5,468 bases of DNA from an uncultured Collinsella sp. (GCA_900543505.1 UQSB01000079.1:1-5468); one strand, 5' to 3'; positions 1-5,041 are shown, numbered from the stretch's first letter. Notes: generated by a model from the sequence alone, not told the origin. A program made the numbers and translations.

Positions 1-54
1 TTTCTCGTCAAAATCAACCATTTGTTGTGACAGAGCCTTTTTCAAAAATAGTTC

Positions 55-83
55 TTGCGTTCGGGGTGGCGCTCCGTTATTCT
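55..83 (+). promoter_or_regulatory. Likely sigma70-type promoter of tRNA-Leu
   Basis: A -35-like TTGCGT (55-60) and a -10-like TATTCT (78-83) are separated by 17 bp, which puts transcription start near base 90, a few bases before the tRNA 5' end at 95. Each hexamer matches the consensus at 4 of 6 positions, so the call rests on spacing and position as much as on sequence. Bases 1-54 hold no gene that I can support. Confidence 0.5.
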
Positions 84-94
84 AATTCCTGCAC

Positions 95-181
95 GCGGGC
101 GTGGCGGAATTGGCAGACGCGTACGGTTCAGGTCCGTATGGGGGCAACCCCATGAAGGTTCAAGTCCTTTCGCCCGCACCA
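95..181 (+). tRNA. tRNA-Leu (anticodon CAG)
   Basis: This is an 87-nt class II tRNA with a long variable arm. The acceptor stem GCGGGCG (95-101) pairs with CGCCCGC (171-177), followed by discriminator A178 and an encoded CCA (179-181). The anticodon stem TACGG/CCGTA (122-126/134-138) encloses the loop TTCAGGT, with anticodon CAG at 129-131, which reads CUG leucine codons. The variable arm is a hairpin around 140-151 (GGGG..CCCC). The T-arm has loop TTCAAGT (159-165) and stem GAAGG/CCTTT, including one G-T pair. The gene is single, with its own promoter and terminator. Its last 18 bases are echoed in a repeat 189 bp downstream. Confidence 0.97.
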
Positions 182-192
182 TTGATTGAAAG

Positions 193-217
193 AGCTCCCA
201 GCAATGGGAGCTTTTTT
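193..217 (+). terminator. Rho-independent terminator of tRNA-Leu
   Basis: An 8-bp perfect stem AGCTCCCA/TGGGAGCT (193-200/205-212) closes a GCAA tetraloop and runs into six T residues (212-217). It lies 11 bases after the tRNA CCA end, the usual place for a tRNA transcription stop. The same hairpin recurs unchanged at 382-406. Confidence 0.93.
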
Positions 218-221
218 GTTA

Positions 222-249
222 TGGGCCCGTCGCAGGGACTTGAACCTGT
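222..249 (-). pseudogene. tRNA 3'-end remnant or mimic, antisense to tRNA-Leu
   Basis: Read on the minus strand, this stretch has GGTTCAAGTCC (246 down to 236), a canonical T-arm core with the same loop as the upstream tRNA-Leu. It is followed at exact tRNA spacing by seven acceptor-like bases CGACGGG (232-226), one discriminator base C225 and CCA (224-222). Only two of five T-stem pairs survive. No matching 5' acceptor strand (CCCGTCG) is present upstream on that strand, so this is not a working tRNA. It faces tRNA-Leu across the terminator. It could be a decayed convergent tRNA, a recombination scar, or a functional anti-T-arm sequence. Confidence 0.45.
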
Positions 250-267
250 GAAGGAGCGAGCGTAAAG

Positions 268-285
268 AAAACGCGGAGCGTTTTT
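268..285 (+). terminator. Weak terminator-like hairpin inside the repeat region
   Basis: AAAACGC (268-274) and GCGTTTT (278-284) form a 7-bp stem around a GGA loop and end in five T residues (281-285). The stem is short and AT-rich at its base, so it may be an incidental part of the repeated element rather than a working terminator. Confidence 0.3.
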
Positions 286-290
286 AGCGA

Positions 291-370
291 GCTGGCGAGG
301 ACGCCGGCAGGCGGCCGATGCCGGTGCGGATCCGCGAAGCGGATACGCGGACGTCCTTTCGCCAGCACCA
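291..370 (+). repeat. GC-rich three-armed palindrome ending in a tRNA-like acceptor and CCA
   Basis: GCTGGCG (291-297) pairs perfectly with CGCCAGC (360-366), followed by A367 and CCA (368-370), exactly like a tRNA acceptor end. The stem continues: A298 pairs with T359, then GGACG (299-303) pairs with CGTCC (352-356) after two bulged T bases. Inside lie two more hairpins, CCGGCA/TGCCGG (304-309/319-324) and ATCCGC/GCGGAT (330-335/339-344), the latter extensible by GCG/CGC. There is no TTCRA T-loop or recognisable anticodon arm, so I do not call it a tRNA. It may be a REP-like palindromic repeat that has captured a tRNA 3' end, or a structured RNA. Compared with tRNA-Leu, the third acceptor pair has changed on both sides (G97-C175 there, T293-A364 here). 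Confidence 0.5.
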
Positions 371-412
371 TGGATTGAAAGAGCTCCCAGCAATGGGAGC
401 TTTTTTGTTATG
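353..412 (+). repeat. Second copy of the tRNA-Leu 3' end plus terminator (60-bp direct repeat)
   Basis: Bases 353-412 match 164-223 at 58 of 60 positions, with an offset of 189 bp. The two differences are C175/A364 and T183/G372. The copy carries the last 18 tRNA bases with CCA and the whole terminator hairpin (382-389/394-401 with a T-run to 406), but no tRNA body in front of it. It looks like the right end of a 189-bp tandem or insertion unit at the tRNA 3' end, an arrangement also seen when an integrating element regenerates a tRNA end. No integrase or other mobility gene fits in the 129 bp between the copies. The hairpin probably still stops transcription entering the SPFH gene. Confidence 0.9.
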
Positions 413-469
413 CACGATCTCCTTGGACGGGTATCCTAATGCCAACGTGTGCCTATCAGAGGAGAGACC

Positions 470-1408
470 ATGCTGTTTTCCGGTATCATCGCCGCCCTTA
501 CCAGCCTTTTGATTCCCATCATCATCCTGTTGTTGCTGCTCCCCAACGCCTGCTATGTCGTTGAACAGCAGCATGCTGTGATCATCGAGCGCCTGGGCAA
601 GTTCAACCGCATCGTCAACGCGGGCTTCCACATGAAGGTGCCCGTGATCGACCGCAAAGCCGCCACGGTGAGTCTGCGCACCATGAAAAACGGTTTTGGC
701 ATTGACGTTAAGACCCAGGACAACGTGACTATCGGCCTTGAGGTCTCTGCTCAGTACCACGTGAGCTATGACATGGGCGCCGGCCCGGCAGATTCGGGCA
801 TCTACAAGAGCTACTACATGCTGCAGGAGCCCGTCGACCAAATGCGTGACTTCATCACCGATGCCCTGCGCTCTTCCATCCCCGTCTACACGCTCGATGA
901 GGTCTTTGCCAAAAAAGACGATATCGCCAAGGACGTCAACGCCACCGTGTCCGAGCAGATGGCCGCCTACGGCTTCACCCTCGTGTCGACACTTATCACC
1001 AAGATCGCGCTGCCGACCGAGGTCGAGAACTCCATGAACGACATCAACGCCGCCCAGCGAAAGCGCGCCGCTGCGCAGGAGCTCGCCGAGGCCGATCGCA
1101 TCAAGCGCGTTACCGAGGCGACCGCCGAGGCCGAGGCAATGGAAAAGGCGGGCGAGGGCATCGCCAACCAGCGCAAGGCCATCGCGCTGGGCATCAAAGA
1201 TTCGCTCGAGATCATCCAGGAGACGGGCGTCGGCAACGATGAGGCCAACCAGCTGTTCATGTTTACGCAGTGGTCCGAGATGATGACGGAGTTCGCTCGC
1301 ACGGGCAAAACCTCGACGGTCGTGCTGCCGAGCGATTTCTCGCAGTCGGCCTCGATGTTCGAGCAGATGCTGACCGCCGGCAAAGTTCAGAACGAGTCAA
1401 AGGAGTAA
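470..1408 (+). CDS. SPFH/band-7 domain membrane-anchored protein
   Basis: This is a 312-residue stomatin/prohibitin-type protein. Family members assemble on the inner membrane as oligomers and are linked to membrane microdomains or protease control; the exact role here is unknown. Residues about 5-25 form one strongly hydrophobic anchor with many I and L. The SPFH domain follows (about 28-185), with the typical opening VVEQQHAVIIERLGKF and a central VTIGLEVSAQYHV. A charged, Ala/Glu-rich helix probably forms a coiled coil (about 188-230, with QRKRAAAQELAEAD). I prefer ATG 470 because AGAGGAGAG (458-466) lies at ideal spacing; the in-frame GTG at 449 lacks such a site. No convincing promoter is visible between the terminator copy and the start. 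The rlmH start follows 6 bp after the stop, suggesting one transcript. The closest look is to HIR or stomatin-like proteins rather than the HflK/HflC pair. Confidence 0.9.
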   Translation: MLFSGIIAALTSLLIPIIILLLLLPNACYVVEQQHAVIIERLGKFNRIVNAGFHMKVPVIDRKAATVSLRTMKNGFGIDVKTQDNVTIGLEVSAQYHVSYDMGAGPADSGIYKSYYMLQEPVDQMRDFITDALRSSIPVYTLDEVFAKKDDIAKDVNATVSEQMAAYGFTLVSTLITKIALPTEVENSMNDINAAQRKRAAAQELAEADRIKRVTEATAEAEAMEKAGEGIANQRKAIALGIKDSLEIIQETGVGNDEANQLFMFTQWSEMMTEFARTGKTSTVVLPSDFSQSASMFEQMLTAGKVQNESKE

Positions 1409-1414
1409 ACGCGC

Positions 1415-1885
1415 GTGAAATATACTGTTGTTTGCGTTGGCAAGCTCAAAGAGCGCTTTTGGAAGGACGCGTGCGCCGAGTACACCAAGCGCCTAGGTGC
1501 CTATGCCAAGGTAGATATGCGCGAGGTTGCCGATATCGATCCGGCCAAGGCGGGCGGCGTGGATGCCGCGCGCGACAAAGAAGGAGCGGCGATTCTTGCC
1601 GCTCTGCCACCGCGGGCACATGTGATTCTGCTGGCTATCGAGGGCAAGGAGCGTTCGAGTGAGGAGCTCTCGACCCGTCTCGATGACCTCATGCTGCGAG
1701 GCAACAGCGACATCGCTTTTGTAATCGGCGGATCGGACGGTGTGAGCGATGCCGTGCGCGCCCGCGCCGACGAGATGCTCAGCTTTGGGCGCATTACCTT
1801 GCCGCACAACCTGGCGCGCGTGGTGCTGCTGGAGCAGATCTACCGCGCCTGCAAGATCAGCCGTGGCGAGCCGTATCACAAGTAG
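1415..1885 (+). CDS. rlmH: RlmH, 23S rRNA pseudouridine-1915 N3-methyltransferase
   Basis: This is a 156-residue SPOUT-class methyltransferase (the E. coli protein has 155 residues). The family uses S-adenosylmethionine to methylate N3 of pseudouridine 1915 in helix 69 of 23S rRNA on assembled 70S ribosomes. Visible hallmarks are the N-terminal VCVGKLKERFW, the cofactor-loop motif VIGGSDGVSD (about 103-112), and the C-terminal knot segment LPHNLARVVLLEQIYRA leading to the diagnostic ending GEPYHK. The start is GTG at 1415. AAGGAG (1400-1405) lies 9 bases upstream and overlaps the last codons of the SPFH gene, so translation of the two is probably linked. No separate promoter is evident. Confidence 0.96.
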   Translation: MKYTVVCVGKLKERFWKDACAEYTKRLGAYAKVDMREVADIDPAKAGGVDAARDKEGAAILAALPPRAHVILLAIEGKERSSEELSTRLDDLMLRGNSDIAFVIGGSDGVSDAVRARADEMLSFGRITLPHNLARVVLLEQIYRACKISRGEPYHK

Positions 1886-1958
1886 GTCGGCAATACGAAA
1901 CAATAGCGTGGGACAATGCCTTTCGTTTTGAGGAACGCATCTGAGAGGACTGTGTGAT

Positions 1959-2729
1959 ATGAAGATCGGATTTGTCGGTTTTGGCAATATGGCGAGCGCT
2001 ATGGCCGATGGCTGGATTGCCGCCGGCGTGGCCGCGGGCGACATGTGCGCCTGCGCAGGCCGCTACGATGCTCTGGTCGAGCGTTGCGAGGCGCGCGGGA
2101 TGGCCGCCTGCCACGATGCCGCCGAGGTTGTCGCCGCATCCGATATCGTGGTCGCTGCGGTCAAGCCGTACATGATCGAGAAGGTATTCGCCCCGCTCAA
2201 GGATGCTCTTGCCAAAAAGGTCGTTCTGTCGGTTGCCTGGACCTGGGACAGTGCCAAGTGGGAGCAGGTCCTGCCGGGCGTCGCGCATATCTCGACGGTG
2301 CCCAACACGCCGGTTTCGGTGGGCGAGGGCGTCATCGCCTGCGAGAAGGCTTCGACGCTTAACGACGAGCAGCGTGCTGTGGTGCTCGACCTGCTCGGTA
2401 AGCTTGGCGCTGTCGTCGAGCTCGACACAAGCCTGCTGTTTGTGGGCGGCACGGTGGGTGGTTGCGCTCCGGCGTTTGTCGCCATGGCAATCGAGGCCCT
2501 GGGCGATGCGGCGGTCAAGCACGGTATCCCGCGTGCGGATGCTTATCGCATTGTGAGCCAGATGGTGCTGGGTACGGCAAAGCTGCAGCTTGCAACTGGC
2601 CAGCATCCTGCGGCGATGAAGGATGCCGTATGCTCGCCCGGTGGTGCCACCATCAAGGGCGTCGTTGCGCTCGAGGACGCCGGCATGCGCAGCGCCCTGG
2701 TCAAGGCCATCGACGCCACCCTCCAGTAA
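1959..2729 (+). CDS. proC: Pyrroline-5-carboxylate reductase (divergent)
   Basis: The 256-residue protein would reduce 1-pyrroline-5-carboxylate to proline with NAD(P)H, the last step of proline synthesis, in the cytoplasm. The N-terminal Rossmann motif is GFVGFGNMASAM (4-15). AAVKP (66-70), PNTPVSVGEG (115-124) and the C-terminal signature SPGGATIKG (226-234) match the family, and length is slightly below the usual 265-270. Several normally conserved stretches differ: the SGSGPA motif reads GGCAPA, the segment after the Rossmann fold reads SVAWTWDSAKW, and TSPGGTT reads CSPGGAT. A paralogous activity is possible, but proC is the best call. The ATG start has GAGAGGA (1943-1949) 9 bases upstream. 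A 73-bp gap follows rlmH with no clear terminator, so the gene may be read from the rlmH transcript or from a weak local promoter. The stop abuts a palindromic region. Confidence 0.88.
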   Translation: MKIGFVGFGNMASAMADGWIAAGVAAGDMCACAGRYDALVERCEARGMAACHDAAEVVAASDIVVAAVKPYMIEKVFAPLKDALAKKVVLSVAWTWDSAKWEQVLPGVAHISTVPNTPVSVGEGVIACEKASTLNDEQRAVVLDLLGKLGAVVELDTSLLFVGGTVGGCAPAFVAMAIEALGDAAVKHGIPRADAYRIVSQMVLGTAKLQLATGQHPAAMKDAVCSPGGATIKGVVALEDAGMRSALVKAIDATLQ

Positions 2730-2769
2730 AACCTGCCATTTAGGGACAGGTTCATTTTGGCAGGTTTTT
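2729..2769 (+). terminator. Possible proC terminator in the left arm of the palindrome
   Basis: AAACCTGCCA (2729-2738) pairs with TGGCAGGTTT (2758-2767) across a 19-base loop, ending in a T-run (2765-2769). An alternative shorter fold pairs AACCTG (2730-2735) with CAGGTT (2747-2752). The long loop makes it less classic than the other terminators here. Confidence 0.5.
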
Positions 2770-2887
2770 CCTGCGGTTTTGTCGTATGCACGAAAAGCGC
2801 CTCGCAACTGGCTCAATTCCAGTTGCGAGGCGCTTGCGTTTGCCCAGATAAAAACCGACAAAATAAACCTGTCCTTTTTGGCAGGTT
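2730..2887. repeat. Nested palindromic element filling the gap between convergent genes
   Basis: The outer arms are imperfect inverted repeats. AACCTGCCA (2730-2738) and GGACAGGTT (2744-2752) on the left mirror AACCTGTCC (2866-2874) and TGGCAGGTT (2879-2887) on the right. Further in, TTTTGTCG (2777-2784) mirrors CGACAAAA (2856-2863), and the core is a perfect 17-bp hairpin (2795-2811/2819-2835). The motif TTTTGGCAGGTT also occurs twice in the same direction (2755-2766 and 2876-2887). The element begins at the proC stop and its last two bases lie in the stop codon of the minus-strand gene. A MITE-like or REP-like repeat that now serves as a two-way terminator fits what is seen. Mobility is not shown. 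Confidence 0.8.
2795..2835. terminator. Perfect 17-bp hairpin, probable bidirectional stop
   Basis: AAGCGCCTCGCAACTGG (2795-2811) pairs without mismatch with 2819-2835 around the 7-base loop CTCAATT. It sits midway between convergent genes. On the plus strand it is followed by TTGCGTTTG. On the minus strand the stem is followed by TTCGTGC, so the T-tract is weak both ways. It could also limit RNA decay or act as the core of a mobile palindrome. Confidence 0.6.
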
Positions 2888-3059
2888 AGTCCCAGAAGCT
2901 GTCTTCTTCGTCCTCGGACTTGGGGCCGCGGTCGACATACATCTTATGGGTGCGCTTCTCCATCACAAAGGCAAGAATCGCAAATAGCAGGATACCGCCG
3001 GCGAAAAGGATGGCAAAACCGGTGCGGGTGCCAAACAAAAAGGAAAAAACTGCGTCCAT
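2886..3059 (-). CDS. Small single-pass membrane protein, 57 residues, function unknown
   Basis: This minus-strand frame opens with MDAVFSFLFGTRTGFAI, has one hydrophobic helix (residues about 15-32, ending LLFAILAFVM), then a basic stop-transfer patch EKRTHK and an acidic tail rich in D and E that ends SFWD. That pattern fits a single inner-membrane helix; the basic patch after the helix suggests a cytoplasmic C-terminus. The ATG at 3059 has AAGAAGG (3072-3066) 6 bases upstream, a good ribosome site. The stop TAA (2888-2886) overlaps the end of the palindromic element by two bases. The gene is divergent from serS and convergent with proC. I do not recognise the family. The organised anchor-tail layout and the ribosome site make a chance frame unlikely. 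Confidence 0.82.
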   Translation of the reverse strand: MDAVFSFLFGTRTGFAILFAGGILLFAILAFVMEKRTHKMYVDRGPKSEDEEDSFWD

Positions 3060-3083
3060 TGGGTGCCTTCTTGCGTAGTTGAG

Positions 3084-3113
3084 TTGGGTCGTAAACGCTC
3101 ATAAGTATATACT
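3084..3113 (+). promoter_or_regulatory. Likely serS promoter in a divergent control region
   Basis: TTGGGT (3084-3089) and TATACT (3108-3113) are 18 bp apart, giving a start near 3120 and a leader of about 50 bases. The -10 lies in a perfect 12-bp palindrome AAGTATATACTT (3103-3114), so the minus strand also offers TATACT (3109-3104) for the small membrane protein gene. A second palindrome, TACATGTA, follows at 3120-3127. These could be a regulator site. The leader is too short for a T-box. Confidence 0.5.
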
Positions 3114-3170
3114 TGCCCATACATGTACAAGGCTGCAACCTAAATGGAATGTATATCGCCGGAGGATCTA

Positions 3171-4454
3171 ATGCTTGATATCAAGTTTGTTCGCGAGAAC
3201 CCCGATGCCATCGATACCGCCATGGCAAATCGCCAGACGTCTTGGGATCGCGAGAAGTTCTTTGAGCTCGACGACGAGCGTCGTGCCGTTATCACCGAGG
3301 TCGAGGAGCTCCAGGCCACGCGTAATGCCGAGTCCAAGAAGATCGGCGCCCTGATGAAGGAGGGCAAGAAGGACGAGGCCGAGGCCGCCAAGGAGGCCGT
3401 GCGCGCCGTCAACGAGAAGATTGACGGTCTGGCCGAGCGCCGCACTGCTCTCGAGCAGGAGCAGTACGACTTCATGGCTCACCTGCCCAACATTCCGTGC
3501 GATGCCACCCCGTACGGTAAGGACGAGGACGAGAACATCGAGCGTCGCCGCTGGGGCACCCCGCGCGAGTTCGACTTCGACTTTAAGCCGCACTGGGACC
3601 TGGGCACCGATCTGGACATCCTCGACTTCGAGCGCGGCAACAAGCTCTCCGGCAGCCGCTTCACCGTTCTCGGTGGCGCCGGCGCCCGCTTGGAGCGCGC
3701 CCTTATCAACTTCTTCCTGGACACGCACACGAGCCGTGGCTTTAAGGAGTGGTGGCCGCCTATCGTCGTCAAGCGTCAGACCATGTTTGGCACGGGTCAG
3801 CTGCCCAAGTTCGAGGACGACGCCTACCACGTCTCGGGCGACAACTTCCTGATCCCCACCGCCGAGGTCGTGCTCACCAACCTGCACGCCGGCGAGGTCC
3901 TCGACGCCGACACCCTGCCGCGCCGCTACACCGCCTTCACCCCCTGCTTCCGCGAGGAGGCCGGTTCCGCCGGTCGCGACACCCGCGGCATCATCCGTCA
4001 GCACGAGTTCGACAAGGTCGAGATGGTCAAGTTCGCTAAGCCGGAGGAGTCCGACGAGGAGCTCGAGAGCATGACCGCCGAGGCCGAGTACCTGCTGCAG
4101 CAGCTGGGCCTTCCGTATCGCGTGATTAGCCTGTGCACCGGCGACTTGGGCTTCTCTGCCCGTCAGACCTACGACGTCGAGGTCTGGCTGCCGAGCTACA
4201 ACGCCTACAAGGAGATCAGCTCCTGCTCCAACTGCGGTGACTTCCAGGCTCGCCGCGCCAACATCAAGTATCGCGACCCCGAGAACTTCAAGGGTTCGCG
4301 CTACCTGCACACTCTCAACGGTTCCGGCCTGCCGGCCGGCCGCACCATGGCTGCCATTCTGGAGAACTACCAGAACGCCGACGGCACCATCACGATCCCC
4401 GAGGTTCTGCGTCCTTACATGGGCGGTCTCGAGAAGATCGAGCCGGTCGCGTAA
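3171..4454 (+). CDS. serS: Seryl-tRNA synthetase
   Basis: This 427-residue class II synthetase (usual length about 420-430) charges tRNA-Ser, and also tRNA-Sec where present, with serine using ATP, in the cytoplasm. The N-terminus (MLDIKFVRENPD) leads into a charged antiparallel coiled-coil arm (about residues 28-105) that grips the long variable arm of tRNA-Ser. Catalytic-core landmarks are the serine-site TAEV (230-233), motif 2 with FREEAGSAGRDTRG (from 260), and motif 3 NGSGLPAGRTMAAILENYQ (from 383). I chose ATG 3171 because GGAGG (3161-3165) precedes it by 5 bases and the protein then begins like its family; an in-frame ATG at 3144 would add nine unneeded residues. It is transcribed alone, ending at a strong terminator. 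Confidence 0.98.
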   Translation: MLDIKFVRENPDAIDTAMANRQTSWDREKFFELDDERRAVITEVEELQATRNAESKKIGALMKEGKKDEAEAAKEAVRAVNEKIDGLAERRTALEQEQYDFMAHLPNIPCDATPYGKDEDENIERRRWGTPREFDFDFKPHWDLGTDLDILDFERGNKLSGSRFTVLGGAGARLERALINFFLDTHTSRGFKEWWPPIVVKRQTMFGTGQLPKFEDDAYHVSGDNFLIPTAEVVLTNLHAGEVLDADTLPRRYTAFTPCFREEAGSAGRDTRGIIRQHEFDKVEMVKFAKPEESDEELESMTAEAEYLLQQLGLPYRVISLCTGDLGFSARQTYDVEVWLPSYNAYKEISSCSNCGDFQARRANIKYRDPENFKGSRYLHTLNGSGLPAGRTMAAILENYQNADGTITIPEVLRPYMGGLEKIEPVA

Positions 4455-4460
4455 CTTGGC

Positions 4461-4505
4461 TGCATAGGGGATATGCAAGGGCGCTCCTTCGGGGGCGCCC
4501 TATTT
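4461..4505 (+). terminator. serS terminator with UUCG tetraloop
   Basis: The main stem runs 4478-4487 with 4492-4501 (10 bp including one G-T pair) and closes a C(TTCG)G tetraloop (4488-4491), an exceptionally stable loop. A short T-rich tail TATTTC follows. A second small hairpin directly before it pairs TGCATA (4461-4466) with TATGCA (4472-4477). It starts 23 bases after the serS stop. Confidence 0.9.
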
Positions 4506-4554
4506 CGTGCGCAGGTCCATACCATGCCGTGCGGACAGCTCAATAGAAAACACA

Positions 4555-4568
4555 CGAACAACTGTTCT
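4555..4568. promoter_or_regulatory. Candidate LexA (SOS-box-like) operator
   Basis: The site reads CGAAC-AACT-GTTCT. The core GAAC-N4-GTTC (4556-4567) is the defining half-site pair of LexA boxes in Bacillus and many actinobacteria, and 12 of 14 positions fit the Gram-positive consensus CGAACRNRYGTTYC. It lies 60 bp before the 125-codon gene and just upstream of a possible extended -10, so bound LexA could block transcription. An overlapping perfect palindrome CTGTATACAG (4567-4576) is an alternative operator. Confidence 0.45.
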
Positions 4569-4585
4569 GTATACAGCCATCTACC

Positions 4586-4594
4586 TGCTATGCT
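4586..4594 (+). promoter_or_regulatory. Possible extended -10 of the 125-codon gene
   Basis: TGCTATGCT combines the TGN extension with the hexamer TATGCT (4589-4594). No good -35 is present at normal spacing, which is typical for extended -10 promoters. The predicted start near 4601 leaves a short leader before the ribosome site. Confidence 0.35.
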
Positions 4595-4627
4595 TTTGCT
4601 AAATAAGAGCGAGAGAAAGGGGACGCG

Positions 4628-5005
4628 ATGGAGCTGTTTGATGATCGGGTGGATTTGTTTGAGAGCGACGAGGGCGGGGAGTACCTGCTTGTAACGTGTG
4701 AGCCGTCTGGCATGGGCGGCCTGGTGGTTCGGCAGACGAGTGAGGGTCCGTTGACACAATGGTGCTTTGAGGAGTCGCCGCATGTGGTCGAGACCTTTGT
4801 GACACACGAGGGACTTGTGGCGCTGGAGCACTTCTATGGAGTTGGGACTTCCAACCAGGTCGCGCGCATGCTGAGCATCTCGTTTGCCGATTATGATTGT
4901 GCCCAGCGGGTGAGATCGCTCCTGAGGGAACTTGACGCTAAGTTTGACGTGATCGAAAAGCCAATCGATCGTACGGGGAACGTCGGTATATGCGGAGCAG
5001 CATGA
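4628..5005 (+). CDS. Hypothetical 125-residue protein, possibly SOS-regulated
   Basis: I do not recognise this protein. It is acidic and soluble, with no signal peptide or membrane segment. The first half (about 1-55) looks beta-rich (VDLFESDEGGEYLLVTCEP and then LVVRQTSEG). Residues about 60-110 look helical and include the run ARMLSISFADYDCAQRVRSL, which resembles a compact folded domain. There are four cysteines, one close to the C-terminus in GICGAA. ATG 4628 is preceded by AAAGGGGA (4616-4623), a good ribosome site. The gene stands alone between the serS terminator and tRNA-Arg and has no obvious terminator of its own. The only functional hint is the LexA-like palindrome upstream, which would suggest a DNA-damage role if it is real. 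Confidence 0.8.
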   Translation: MELFDDRVDLFESDEGGEYLLVTCEPSGMGGLVVRQTSEGPLTQWCFEESPHVVETFVTHEGLVALEHFYGVGTSNQVARMLSISFADYDCAQRVRSLLRELDAKFDVIEKPIDRTGNVGICGAA

Positions 5006-5041
5006 CAAAACTGCGTTCCACAAAAAAGTTTGAGATTGTGC

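Noticed and set aside
449..469. Upstream GTG start for the SPFH protein
   Set aside because: It would add seven residues, one part of them encoded by the Shine-Dalgarno itself; ATG 470 has the better site.
284..841. Minus-strand frame over the SPFH gene start and repeat region
   Set aside because: It runs through the tRNA-end repeat and antisense to a clear gene; no ribosome site or recognisable domain.
3144..3170. Upstream ATG start for serS
   Set aside because: The extra nine residues are not family-like and overlap the ribosome site GGAGG that clearly serves ATG 3171.
3060..3170. T-box riboswitch before serS
   Set aside because: The likely leader is only about 50 bases, with no T-box sequence, no specifier stem and no terminator hairpin.
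3168..4478. Long open frame on the minus strand across all of serS
   Set aside because: It mirrors the serS codon pattern, is Val/Leu/Gly-rich low-complexity, has no family resemblance, and serS is certain.
4562..4576. E. coli-type LexA box CTGT-N-ACAG
   Set aside because: The spacer is 7 rather than 8 bases and this lineage should use the GAAC-N4-GTTC type; the neighbouring site is the better candidate.
4415..5023. Minus-strand frame over the serS terminator and the 125-codon gene
   Set aside because: It crosses a strong terminator, is antisense to a better-supported gene and has no ribosome site that I can see.
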